Source: Hybos culiciformis (Eukaryota; Arthropoda; Insecta; Diptera; Hybotidae). From it: a stretch of 64,000 bases of DNA. The notes beneath the pieces were generated by a model that made no database searches, had not been told where the DNA came from, and was given only the letters and a program-made list of their open reading frames with translations. Of this stretch, positions 22,605 through 36,300 are shown one piece after another. The position numbers and the translations under genes are program-made. Location of the stretch: positions 18,641,829-18,705,828 of the forward strand of contig OZ023275.1 of NCBI GenBank assembly GCA_964007475.1, in the 5' to 3' direction. The stretch's first letter is position 1; each line of letters opens with the position of its first letter.

Positions 22605-22613
22605 CTAATAAAA

Positions 22614-25600
22614 TACTTCAATTCTCCCTAAATGACGAGACAAAATAATAAAAATAAAAATTAATTATAATTACTAGATGAATTAAAATATTTTTTAATT
22701 GCCTATAGAACTGACCACAGCAATATAGATTATTGGAACTCATATAAAAAAATTATTATAATTTATAACAAGATGATTGTTTTATTTGAATTTCAGAGGA
22801 TTTATAATTATATAGTTTTAATATTTGAAGTTTTTAAATTAAAATATTGAAATACAACGAATTCATAACTAACATACATATACATATATAAATTTTAAAT
22901 TGTAGCATTTAATAATTATAAAATTTTAAATTTGCTATCATCAGCAGAAAATTTTAATCCAAATATTTTTCAACAACCTAACCAAATATGGTTTAAAACA
23001 AAAAAAAAAAAAATTAATTATAAATATCCTTTTCTCATAAGTTGAACATTTTGGTTAGACTATAATGGAAAAACCTCAAAAATTAATTAAGTTTAATTAA
23101 GGATCATCTTTATTTACTTAAATTTCTTGCTTTATAAAATATAAATAATGTTTATGCATATAAAATAAATATATATAATTTATATATATACATTTTTAAA
23201 ACAATATGTTGAGGTTTTCTCTATTCAAAAAGAAGAAAAAACCTCAAATAAAAACCCAACAAGTATCCTAACAATTTATATAAACAAAGAATAACTATTA
23301 TCTATTTATGTTTGCTGTTTCAATTTGAAATTGAATGAAATTCACGACAATAATAGTTACATTTACTATAGTATATGTATAATTGTACATTTATATTATG
23401 TTTGGTTTATAATATATGTACATATATATTTATTTGTAACAATTAAAAGCTTATTTTAAAAACAAAACACAGCATTTACATTTTTAAATTTATAGAAAAT
23501 ATAACTCATAGTGGCATGCCCTATTTCTACATAATTTTCCCATTTATAAATATTATTTATAAATATTATAATATTAAATAGTTTTCGCACATAAATTTTT
23601 TTTTTTAATAAAATACATATTTAATTAATGTACATTTAAACAAGATAAGAAAAATTAAATAAGTTGAATTTTATTTTAAGCGGAGGGAAAATTTTTCAAT
23701 GGACTTTGCGAAGAAAATATTAAATACAGGTATATTCAATTATAAAAGCAATACGAACTTTTATAAAAGATAATGTCAATTACAATACTGCCAAATGGTC
23801 GAAAAATCCACACATTTAATTTGGTTTTGATTTTTAACTTAAAAACCTATCATTTAACTAAGTACTTAATTATACAAAAATTAAAATGCAAAATAAATAT
23901 TTAATGTGTAAACCTTTTTAAAGAAAATTAAAATTTTTTTGTTTTCATTTTTGTTTTTTCTGAAAACTAAAAATAGCTTGACACTTTGCCACATGTTCCG
24001 GAAGCTTTTCATTTCCTCATAATAAATGTTTATATTTTTAAATATCACAAAGAAAAATAATGTAAAATAACAAAAAACTTTAACTAGCCATACATAATAC
24101 TTTAATTACATTAAATTTGTTTTAAACTCCATGTTTATTTTGCTGGAAATCTGACAATTGAGAAAATTGTCTTTATATTTTTTATTTTAATTAAAATATT
24201 AAAGTTAACATTTCGGAACTAAAATAAAATAAATCAGACTTTCGTCCTTGTAAAACTGATCTTTCCCAAATTTAAGTTGATTTCGCGTTCGCACCTATTT
24301 CCTTTTGAATCAAAAAAATTCAAAACAAACAGCGTATCAAAAATTTTGTTAAGTTTTTAATTTTAATTTTAATGTATAGTATTTATAAAAATTTAAATCC
24401 TTCAAATTGGTATTTATAAAGTGTTTATAACCATATTTCGAGATGTTTATAAAACTTAATGGACACAATATAATACCTGTGGTTAACAATAAATGAGGAT
24501 AAAAAAAAATTTTTTTAAATAGAATTTCCGTCTAGTAAATATCTTTTTTCAAAAACCAACAAAAAAAAAAATTTAATTCAAGGATGTGTTTTAAATTTGA
24601 GCTTAGAGAATCAAATATATTTCTAGTATTTGAAAATGTCGAAGAAAAAACAAACCTTGTCGTGTAAATTTTTTTTCTATCGTACCATATGAGTGCTTAA
24701 AATATTTTCAACAGTGCCTTGTATACAGCCTGTTATAGAGTCGTTGATTGATATTGGAATTTTCTATGTCTAAAAAACTTGCAAACATTAAACAAAAAGT
24801 TTATACGTTAATTATTTGACAGTGGTTGAGATACCTTCTAACTTCAAAACCCGTATAATCATAAAATATTATCTCATAGTTTGCGAGCAGCACATATAAG
24901 CCCATATTTGACTCTCAAACGGTCTAGTTTTGCGTCATAGTTAAAAGCGTTCTATTGCCGGGCAAATAATTGATGAAAAACAGACTAACAATTATATATA
25001 TTTCAAGTAAAATTTTTTGTTTAATGGAATTCTCGCGCTATTTTGTTTGTCTACTTGCCTGATTAATTATTTATTGTCTAGTTTGCCTGTAACTTTTTTT
25101 TTTTTTTTAAATAATGTTAATTTTTTCTCGACATGACAGATTTTTTTTGTATAGAAAACTATTTATTTTATATATTACTGTATATTTTAATTTGATCAAT
25201 CTCATGCTTCCATAAAATATTTTTTAACTTATCCCTTAGTACATTTTTATTTTTTTTTTAAAATGCATTCAAAGACAAATACATGATACACGTAGCATCG
25301 GGATATCATGATGACATTATCAAGTCATTTTATATCAAAAACATTTTTTTTTCTTTTGAAATAGTTATATATTCTACAATATACCAAATACCAAAAAACA
25401 AGAAGAAAAAAAAAAACGTTTTTTTTTGTTTTAACCATAAATGAACAATTTGTATTGGAATATTTTCAATATATTATAGTACATATATAGGTATTTTTCG
25501 TTTTAACATATATAACTTAAATTTTTTGCTCAATAGAATTTTTTTTTAGCAATTTGGATGACATTATAAATTTTATTGCATTTAAAAATGAATTTTGAAA

Positions 25601-28600
25601 ATGAGTTCTATATAAAATGTGGAAAGAAAATTTAAATTTTTAAGAAATTTTGCAATATAAATGTTTATAGAAAGAATTTTATGAAAGGAAAATTTTTTCA
25701 AAAGTGTTATTGTGTCAAAAAAAAAAAAAATTAACATTAAATGATTAAAAATTGTGTACACACTGAATAATTCCGAAAATGATGGATATTGGTCATATTT
25801 TAAAATATTTCAAGTTTTTAATTTTTGAACATCTTCTCATGGTTTTCTGATATCACTTCACAATCGTCATAAAGTACTATCAACCCACAAAATTGTTTAA
25901 CAACTTTTATTTTTTAATGTTAGGTTTCATTTAATATCGGTTTTTTTATAAGGAATAATAAGTGGAAATTCGGTATAGAATAGAATTAATAATCTCACAA
26001 AACGATTTCTCTTGGACAAAGTGCAATGAAAATTCTGTAGGTCTACTATCAATTGGTCGAGATTCGCGCAAAAACTTTTTAAAAAACACAAATTCTCGTA
26101 TAAAATTAATAAACATGACGAAGTTCAAATTTGTTGAATTTAGGAGATTTCAGAAAACAAACGCACATTCATTAAGATTATTTTAAGAAATTTTCTTTAG
26201 ACACTGAGTTACTAATTAGTTATGAAACATCAAATATCGATACGATGGATAATGTTAAGCCAATCGAGTGGTTTGTCACAAATGAAATCACTTTTATTGC
26301 AATCATTTGCAATAAGTAAATACTTAAATCAATTTTAGAACTATTTGAAATCATGTGAAATAATCGAAAATCACTTCCAATATTGCAATCATTGGCTCGT
26401 TACACCTCTCGAAGCCATTAAGGTTTAATGAATTTACCTTTAAAAAAATAGTATAATAATAGTCATTAGTTAAAGTCATAGATTTTCAAGTTTTTTTTAT
26501 CTGCGCTTGAAATAAAAAATTATAATAATAAATCAAACAAAGTAAATAAAATTTTATTTCTTCGTATTTTTCTGTAAATTCAACTCGTGGAAAAAAAACC
26601 GACGGAAAATTTTGTATTAAAGATTTTTTTCCAAAAGCTTCTTCTCTAAAATATCACAAACATAAACAATAAACTAAATAAACAATATTATATGTTTCAA
26701 ACACAATGTTCGAAACTAATTTCCAACAAAATACGAACAACCATTCAAACATTATAAACACAACATTAAATTCTGCAAGAACTAAAAGAAAATGCAATTT
26801 CTGTAAAGGAAAATTTTCTAAGTATTTTTCATTTTTACAGAAATGAATTCTTTTTATGAACAAAAAAAAAAAAAAAAAATAATTGTTATCCTTTTTTATT
26901 TTTTAGTTCATCCTGGCGGTTTGTCGTGGATGGTTTAAAATTGCGGGAAACAAAAATTAATTTATTTTTGAAATTTGAAAAACCGGTTTGGTTTTTCAAT
27001 TCATTATAATTCAGAAATTTTATTTTGTTTCGATTTTAATTAACAAAATTAAAATAATTGCTTGTGCAACAAAAATAAAAAAATTAATAGAAAATTATTA
27101 TAACAAATTAAAAATAATAAAAATAAAAAAATCTAAAATTATTTTTTTTCTATATATAAAAATTATAATTAGTTATTAAAATTGAATTAATAATGAATTA
27201 AACTCATACTATAAATTTATTTATTTTATGTTAATAAAAATTTGAATTTTCTTTTTTGTTAATAGTTTGGTAATTAAATAACAATTTTCAAACTGTCATG
27301 CTTAGAACACGAATAATACAAAATTGGTTCTAAAAATAGAGCCTGTTTTCCGGAAATTTTTGTTTGAAACACTTAAAAACTATAAAACATAATATAACGA
27401 TTATAATAATTTAAAAAAGCTGCACATAAGGTATCACGATAAAAAAGTTTTTTTTTTAGAAGCATTGATAGTCGAGTTAAAATTTTTTTGACGTGATGTC
27501 GTGAATATAAGTTTAAATATAAAAATTTGACTCGAATTAAAAAAAGTTTGTGAAAATTTATTAAATCTTCTAGGGTCCTTCTCCATTTGTAGAGGAAATA
27601 AAATTCTAATAATTATTTATAGAATTCTATGTAAAAATTTGACATAATGCTTTAATAATCGAATGAAATATAATTTTGTTTTTAAATCTGCAATATTGCT
27701 CAAAAATATTTAAAGTGAATCTTTATTTCAATAAATTAAAGCATCTCGATCAGAAACATGATTCGGAACACTATATTTTTTAGAAACAATGTTCTAATCT
27801 CAATTAATTTTACTTCATAATATTGTTTCAATATTAGTTTGAATTTTATAGAAATTTCTTAAATGATGGCAAACAATGTTAAAAATATTTTTATTTTAAA
27901 TACAGCTGTATGACAATGACAGCTTAGTAATAAACTATCTGTTATTAGTTATCATTTCAATAGTAAGAATGATTTTGCTTTGTTGTGTATTGTTAAATTG
28001 GACACTAAACACAGTTTAATTTTCAAATGTTATTCGAAATTGTTGTCTAAAGAACTTTAATATTCAATAGTTTCTAGGGATAAGGCTATCTAACTATTAT
28101 TTCAAGTTCTTTTTATCTAGCACTAATGCATTTGAGTTCTATCGAATACAGAAGAATCATAAGTATTTTTATTTTGAAGAAGAAACTTTAAGAAATTTTA
28201 AGACTTCCTTTTTTTTTAGCCCACTATACAACTTAACTTACTAATTATTGTTAAATGGAAAGAGCGCTAAAGAAAAACTTTTTCTACGATGCAAACTGAA
28301 ATTTACAATAATTAAAATGTTTATGGTTTTTCTAATTTTATTATGTCTGTCCTTTTTTCGATATAAAAGTTTTTTTTTTGGTACATGCTGAAAAATTTAT
28401 TATGTCAAAAAGGATTTAATATGCAAAAGGATTAATTCTCAATCTCAGCCAAATATTATGCATTTTGTTATACTTTTAATGCCAATATAAACCAAACTTT
28501 AATGAATGTAGATGTATAGTTGAATTTGCTCAATATTCATTTCTATTAAGCTTTCTGTTGTGTTGTGCTTCGTGATCCATTAAATTATTTCAGCTTTGAA

Positions 28601-29825
28601 TCGCAATTAATCGATTCAAGATCAAAGATTATTGATATTATTAATAAGAATATAAGAACATAATAGTATACTACCTTTATGCATATTTATGACAATGGCA
28701 AAAACAATGATGGATTTTAAACTCATGAATGAATCCAAAAGGATGTATTCATCCACCAGTTGAAATCAATCTTCAATTATCTTTGTGATGTATTAAGTCA
28801 ATTATCCGTAATTTTTTTTCCATAATAATGCAGTTGTGAAGTTTAAATGTACCCTCTTTTGAGAATATTTTTTTGAATATTAATTATTCTTTATATTAAG
28901 AGCTGAAATTGATTTGATAATATAACGAATCCAATGTGATTTTAAAATAGCCTAATTGATCTTTTTTTATGAATATTTTCACGGAAAACGCATTTTCCTG
29001 AATAAAAAACATGTTTTACTTATTACGGGCGAACAAGTATATAATTGGAGGGAAAAGTAGAATTTTGTTATCTATATTAAACATTCTTACGAATTGTGTT
29101 TATGCCAATATAACTTAATTTAACTTTCTTTGAATTGAATTAACTTAGCTAAGTATATATTTTCATTGTGAGCATAATTGAGTTAAAAAGAATTATTCAG
29201 TATTTTTTACATAAAAAAACATTAAAAGTTTTGATAAAGTACCAGTGCTAAGCTGAAAAAGCATAAAAAAAATATGAAAAAAAACTGAAAAAGTGTTAAA
29301 TAAAAAATAAATAAAATACAATTTTTATTTACAAAAAAAAAAATAAAAATAAAAAAAAATTATGAGAAATATTAAAACATGATTCGTTTTGATATGAATT
29401 TTTAATGCAATTTAATGCTTCGCTCTTTTAGTAGTTTTCTTTTATGCTTTTTTATAGCATATAAAATACGTTATATAATAATATGCTTTTATTTTTTAAG
29501 AACTAACGGTAAAATTTATGGTGCAAGGATTCTTCTTCTTTTTTTTTTCAATATAATGAATTAAAATGAAAAAAAAAAGTGTTATCAACACAGTCAGAAG
29601 AATGAGTTTATTACCATTCGAAAATGGAATCTGAATAAAAGATCCTTATGTCAAACTTTTTGACAAACTACAAAAATTAATCATGATGATAGTTGAAACT
29701 AAATTGAAATCAAAATTTTTTGAACCGAATGTTTTCAAAGAATACGTTTATCTTTGAATGGCAATAAAAGATAAGATCTGCAATATAAACTTGGTTGTGT
29801 ATGATTTTTAATTATATTTTGGAAG
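22614..29825. other. gene-free AT-rich region
   Basis: Nothing recognisable as a gene. An imperfect inverted repeat around GAGGTTTT/AAAACCTC lies at about 23206-23256. Both strands at 25946-26186 carry overlapping chance frames with no domain and no splice-supported structure. Confidence 0.55.
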
Positions 29826-30149
29826 TGAAGTTGAAATCCAATTTATTGACGAAAAAATTAATTCAATAATTTATCAACCTACTAGCAGATAAAAAAATGA
29901 ATGAATTTTACCATAATCGGCCGCTCCGAATGGTGCAACAGCTTTATTAAAAAGAATATAAACATTTTCTCTTCTATCGCAGTTTTTTGAAGTTGAAATC
30001 CAATTTATTGACGAAAAAATTAATTCAATAATTTATCAACCAACTAGCAGATAAAAAAATGAATGAATTTTACCATAATCGGCCGCTCCGAATGGTGCAA
30101 CAGCTTTATTAAAAAGAATATAAACATTTTCTCTTCTATCGCAGTTTTT
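29826..30149. repeat. 162-bp tandem duplication
   Basis: Copy 1 at 29826-29987 and copy 2 at 29988-30149 begin TGAAGTTGAAATCC and end with a short T run after TATCGCAG. I see only one clear base difference (CCTACTAG against CCAACTAG). Each copy holds an EagI-type palindrome, CGGCCG. Near-identity means a recent duplication or an assembly artefact. Confidence 0.92.
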
Positions 30150-32122
30150 TTCGTTTATCATCGCTCCAACATAAACGAGAATAGTACAGAGATAATAAAT
30201 GTGTCACAAAAATCTTTCAGTTAGAAGCAATGCTTACCGCCTAAATGCGTAGACGCAGAGATAAAGAAGCATATTGAATTCTGATCATAATATTCAACAA
30301 TGCAAAATACTTTTATTTATGGGAATAAAAAGAACATTAAGATAAAGAATTATTTTTTTTTTTGGAAAGTCAAAAATAAAAGTTTATTTTTTTTTTTTTA
30401 GTTTTATAGTTTTTTTTAGTTATATATAGTATTTTCTTCAGAACTTGAGAATTTATCATTGTGTTATGATGGTTAAATTTGAAAACTTCAATAATTTACA
30501 ATATTTTCTTATTGTTAAAATATTTTAGGGTTGCTAATGAGAAAAGTTATTTCAATTTTATTTATTAAATAATTTTGTAAATTTTTACATTTTTTTTTTG
30601 AAAATACCTCGAATTGATTTATTCTATCTCATTAATAACAAAAATTCTAATTAAATAAAAATATCCAAAATAGATTACTTTGGTTAACTCTGTTAGTTTT
30701 TTTTTTTGGGAAATATTTCAAAAACATCATAGAAACATTCTGATGATACTATTCTATGATCAATTGATTGAAAATTGGTTTGCATTGATGCCAGCTCTGA
30801 AGTAAATGTTGATGTTTTGTAGTTTGATATCTTATGAATGTAATAATGATTAATATTTATATATAAAGTCGCAGTTAATCTAAGATCTTTCAAAGATTTT
30901 ATGTATAGTTTATACAAAAGTCCGCACTTTTAAAATACATTATTAAAGTTTCTTACAATGAGTTTCTTAAGCTTATAGAAATATTGTTGAAGTTACTTGT
31001 GGTCCTCGGTGGAATTGCGCGAAATATATAAATGCATTCTAATTTTGTTTAGATATTGTTCTTCAATGTTGTTGTTAAACATATTTTGGTAGTCACTGTA
31101 CACAGAAGAACATATCAAATGACCCTCATTTTCTGAACATTTTACTACAATAAATTTTTTTTTATTTTTGGCAATCTTAACATAAAACCATTTCCAATGT
31201 TATACAACTACTATATATTAAGGAATATAATAATTTTTTTAGAAGAAATCCGGAAATAACAATTCCAAATATAGCAAAAAAAAAAATTATTATAAAGTAT
31301 GTATTATGAAAAAATGCAGTTGTTTTTTTTCCAAATAAAATATATAGGACAATGTAAGGCTAAAAAAAAATTATTATACATTTTTTCGTAAGTTAGTAAA
31401 ATTTATTGTATTTTAGTCACTTGGGATTAAAAAAAAAATTATAAATGTTGCAAAATTAATTTTGATGAATTAGTTAAAAATAAAAAAAAAATAAAAAAAA
31501 AATTAATCTCGTAAGCATACTTCAAGTATATTCTTAATCACAAGAAAATTTTGTTAATCTCATTTTAGAAAGTAATTTTAGAATTTATATTCATAAAATT
31601 TAATAAATAATTTTCCACAAGGGAATAGTATACCAACAAATAAATAGAGATACATACTTACAAAAATGTACTCCACATGTCATGTTAGATATATTTTGTT
31701 AGGAAATATTTTAAAATCAAATGACAAAATATTCATATCGCATTCAAAATTACAGAAGTAAATAAATGAAAATTCAATTTATACATGGATCTACCTTGAA
31801 AAAATATTATCCCAGAGGTTTTGTATTATTGTCTATTTTATAATAAATTGAAACTAATTGCTTAGGAAAATTTGATTAGGTACAAAATGTGAAAGATTAA
31901 AATTTCTATATTTATTTTAGGGGCTAATCCATATTTTAAAAATTAAAAACGCATTTTCATCTTTGCCCTTGAAGCAGACTAATTTAGTTCAAGTTAGTGT
32001 TAGGTCTAAGGCAACATAAATCGGTGTTAAATCATTCAGGAAATGCCGTGAATAAAAATAATTAAATTTTTTAAATTTAAAAAATTATATTATTTCTACA
32101 CAGCCAATATTATTTAAAAAGG
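30150..32122. other. gene-free AT-rich region
   Basis: No feature supported. The minus-strand frame at 30693-30917 has no recognisable domain. Confidence 0.55.
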
Positions 32123-33395
32123 TAGGGTAAGAGTGGTGACTTTGCCAAATTTCGATCGAAATCAATGAGTTAAAAGCTCGTCGTAAATGTCGCTACACTT
32201 CAGGTTACAAACATCGAATTCCATGTTTTGCAGAAAAAAATAGGTTCGTTCTGTGTTTGGTACCTGGTTTGCCATATAAAATTTTTATTTTTTTTTTCAT
32301 GGTTTGAAAGTCGGTTCGACACAAACCTAGAAATTTCACTACATAGTTTTATTGCATTTAAAAAAAAAAAGGTATAAGCTGTCAATTTGCGGAAAATTTA
32401 CAGAAAAAATCATGATTTAAAATGTTTCAATATAAAAAAAAAAAAAAAAATACATTGTCGGTTGTCAAAAAAAATAAAAAATCAAAATATTTAAAAAAAA
32501 AACTGATTATTGTTTTTATTTTGCATTTTTTCTTTAAATTACAAAAATTAAAATTTTTTTTTTATATTACGAAAATTAAAATTTAATTTTACAAAAATTT
32601 TTTTTTTTTAATTTCAATCCAAACCATCTTTTATTAAGTGTGCCACCCCATTCGCCAACCTATTTTCAAACCAAGAAATTCATGGTTGGTAACCTGAAGT
32701 GTAGCGAAGTTGTTAAATTAAAATTGACTCACTAAAAGATTAAATCAGGTAACATGTGTTTGCAGGTGTCAAATACAAAAACTAGATTTTTTAATTTTCG
32801 AAGGAATTAATTTTTTTTTTTTTTTATTTTATTTATTAGTTTTATTTTCAAAAATGATTTTTTTATTATAGAAAAATATTATTAAAAATATTTCTAATAA
32901 ATAAAATAATCATTTTTTATTTTTACGAGTATTATGATAAAAAAAAAAGAAAAAAAAGTGGGATGCCTTTTTAATCGGTACAAGGTATGCTTTTTTTTTT
33001 GTTTACTAAAATCCAAGAATGTGATTTATTTAATTTTTGTTGATTATTTTATTATTTTATCAAATGTTATTTTTTTGAATTATTATAAAAAGAAATAAAT
33101 TTTTTTTTTAAGAAAAAAAAAAATTCGTACAACTTTTGAAGCAACCCTTCAATTGTCGAAGCATCCTCGGATATGGACGAAGCATTCCACTCAGAGGGAG
33201 GATTAAAAAAAAAGTGTTTTTTTTAAATGCAAATTATTTAAAATCTGACTGTAATTTAGAAGAAGAAATCATTTAATTTGAAAGGTTAAATCCCAAAATA
33301 TGATTTAAAATTAAATTCATTATAAAAATCTGTTGAAAATTATACTATTTTTATCAAAATCCGTTAAGATGTCGAAGGGTACCACTCTTACCCTA
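32123..33395. mobile_element. terminal-inverted-repeat element, 1.27 kb, non-coding
   Basis: TAGGGTAAGAGTGGT at 32123-32137 is exactly inverted as ACCACTCTTACCCTA at 33381-33395. The outer TA on each side could be a TA target duplication, as in Tc1/mariner-like elements, with the element then at 32125-33393. A second, inner inverted repeat pairs CGCTACACTTCAGGTTAC near 32192-32209 with its inverse near 32690-32707, and a diverged match continues for about 50 bases. So one foldback element may be nested in another. The interior is A/T homopolymer-rich and has no transposase. Confidence 0.6.
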
Positions 33396-36300
33396 TAGGC
33401 CATTTGAATGTAAGTAATGTATGGAATGAGAAATTGCAAAATGTGCAAAGGGAATAGTAAAACATAAATTATTTTAATATGATTTTTATTGCACGATTTT
33501 AATATTTTTGTTGAGATTAGATTTATTTTTTTTCGTACAATAAGATGAATTTATTCCAAATTTAATATAATTTTTTTTTCAATAATAAATCATCAAATAA
33601 CATTTTTTGCCCTTTCCGTACAGGTAGTTCTATGTCAGTCAGTAGTGTTATGTTAAAGTTGAATATAAAAAGATTTATTAAAAACTCCATTCAAAGTTTT
33701 TTTTACATCTTAAAGCTTTGTTCTAACTTTACAGACGTGGTCTGAAATTTTAGATTTTGTAATCTAAAATTAAGAACTTAAATCAAACTAATGTATTAAT
33801 TTTTCGAATCGATAACTTGGACTGAAGTGCTTTAAAAATAATACTCAGTGATGATGAAATCATTATGACTTTCCAATTACAAAGTTAAAGAGCAAATTAT
33901 TTAGTTTTTAATTTTATTTTTTTAAAGTCCTAGTGCTTACACTCTACTGAGTTAAAGGTTGGCTTAAAATTTATGATAACAGGTACGAATAAGTTATTAA
34001 AATTTTTTACTACTTTATAGAACATACTCATTAAAACTTTGTGATTCCAATATGTACTTTCAAAAGTCACGTGAAATTGAAATTTATTTGATCTTTAAGT
34101 ACACAATCTTTTTCTCAACATTCTTATTCAAATTTTTTACAAAATGTTTTTCAACTCAGGAACACATATAGTTGGATATATGCAGAGGTACGTTGTGCAA
34201 CAAATGAGACATAAATTTTCAGAAAAGTTTTTATGATTTTCACGGGGTTATTTTTATTTAATTTTTTTTTATTTTTATTTTGTTATAAAATATTATATAA
34301 AAACAGAAATTACAGACAGAATAATAAACTTTCAAATTTCATGCTTTTTTAAATGACTTTAAATGCATTTTTCTTCTCATTTCAATATACATTGTTGTTG
34401 TTTGTTGCTGTTTTTTTTCTTGTTTATGCTGCGAAAATAAACTTTCATTGTGTTAAATTTCTTGCAAATATCTAGATTTAACAAAGATTTCTTATTGTTG
34501 TATAAAGTCTTAACACTATTAAAAGTGCAGAATTAATTGTTCCTTGAAAATAAAACTTTTTTTTTTCTTTATAAAAGAAAGAATAATTTTTTTTTTGCAC
34601 TTTAAAGTTTAATTAATGTAAGTAGTAGAATCTATATACGTTACATACTTTGTTGTACAAGGTAACATAATGAGGTAATTTCCAATGAAATACATTTTTT
34701 TTTCTGTAATAAAGTTTTTGTGTGCTGAATGGGCTTTAAAAAATATATTAAAAATGTTTTTCATTTAAAAGATATAATTAAAGAGTTAATAGTGAGGTTT
34801 AACACTATTAACTATCATTACTTTTTAAACAACTTATAGACAAGTAACACAATAATACGAGTTTCTACTTGAACGCAATATAGCAACATCATGAAAATAT
34901 ACGCAGCTTCGCGTTACCGCATCGTTAAAATTATTTGTAACCTAAAAAAAAATATTAAAATTTTGATGCGAATGTGGAGATAAACGGAAATATGCAGAAA
35001 TACCCTTAATTATCTTGCTTTGGGCTTAATTTTGTCTAGAAAATGTTTTATCATCCCTCTTCAAGAAAATGGTATTGAAAACCATTATTCTTAATTTAAT
35101 TGCATTGGTCGACAATTCTGAAATAATGCAAATTATGATCACAGTTCAGATATTTTGTTAAAAAAAAAGTTGTACGATTTTGTTTGATATATGTAAGCTG
35201 AACATTTGAACTTAAAAGACTTGAGTTATCAATTTTGTATTCAGTTGTTGGTACTTTAAGTTTAATTAGGGATTAATTTGTAGAATGAAAGTTAAACTTA
35301 ATATTTTATTTCTATTCGTATGTTATTTTTAAATATTGTAAAAAAAAATCAATTTTATCATACTTTATTTGGTTGAATAAAAAAAATTTAATTTCGAAAG
35401 AATTTTCCTTAAACTAATTTCATATCTCGGTTATTATTATTATAGCTGTATAAATTATTAATTCTTAAGAAATTTTTTTTCGTAAAAAGTCAAATTAAAA
35501 TTAAAAAATAAAATTAATCCTTTTCTTAATAAAATTTAAAAATAGAAAAACATTTATACATTTGAATACAATTGCCAATACATACTATGTTTCATCTTCC
35601 TATTACAAAATGTTTCTACCTAAATAGGGTTATTATGAAAAACGGCTTAGACTTATTATGTCAACATGTAGGAAGCAAAGCTGCCTTCTTTTTTATATAT
35701 TTATTTGCAACGTTCAGATAATATAACTACTGGATTAATTTGTATTTTAAACTAAGTCTATTTCTTTTTTTTTCTCACATTTGACTGGTATAATTTACTT
35801 CGTTAATAATTTACTTGATAGAATAATAAAATAATGTTTTTTTTTATGATTTTTGATATCAAAATGATATTTGTGTTTGTTTTTCTTTCAATTAAAAAAA
35901 ATATATATAAATATTTTTCATGTTGTTCTCTGTGTACTTCTGGGATATTATTATATGCATATTTTTTAAATAAATATATTTATTTTTTTGACAAAAAACT
36001 TAAAATAAAAATAAATAAAATTTATAGAAATTATAAAAGTGTACAAGTGCATCTTAAATAAAAAAAAAATATCTTGCTTCGAATAAATAAAATGTAAAGC
36101 CTTTTTCCATGATATTCCCATATAAACATTTTTAACTTTTCATTCAGTCTAGGAATAAACGACATTATTTATTTTTAGTTCGCACAATCAAAAATTTTAT
36201 TCCATTTATGACAATCAAATTCAAAAATATTAGGAAAATCAAGATTCATTAAAATTACACAAAATAAGGAGAAAATTACAAGGCCTTGAATACTACAAGA

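Noticed and set aside
25946..26186. Frames on both strands over the same segment
   Set aside because: Mirror-image chance frames with no domain.
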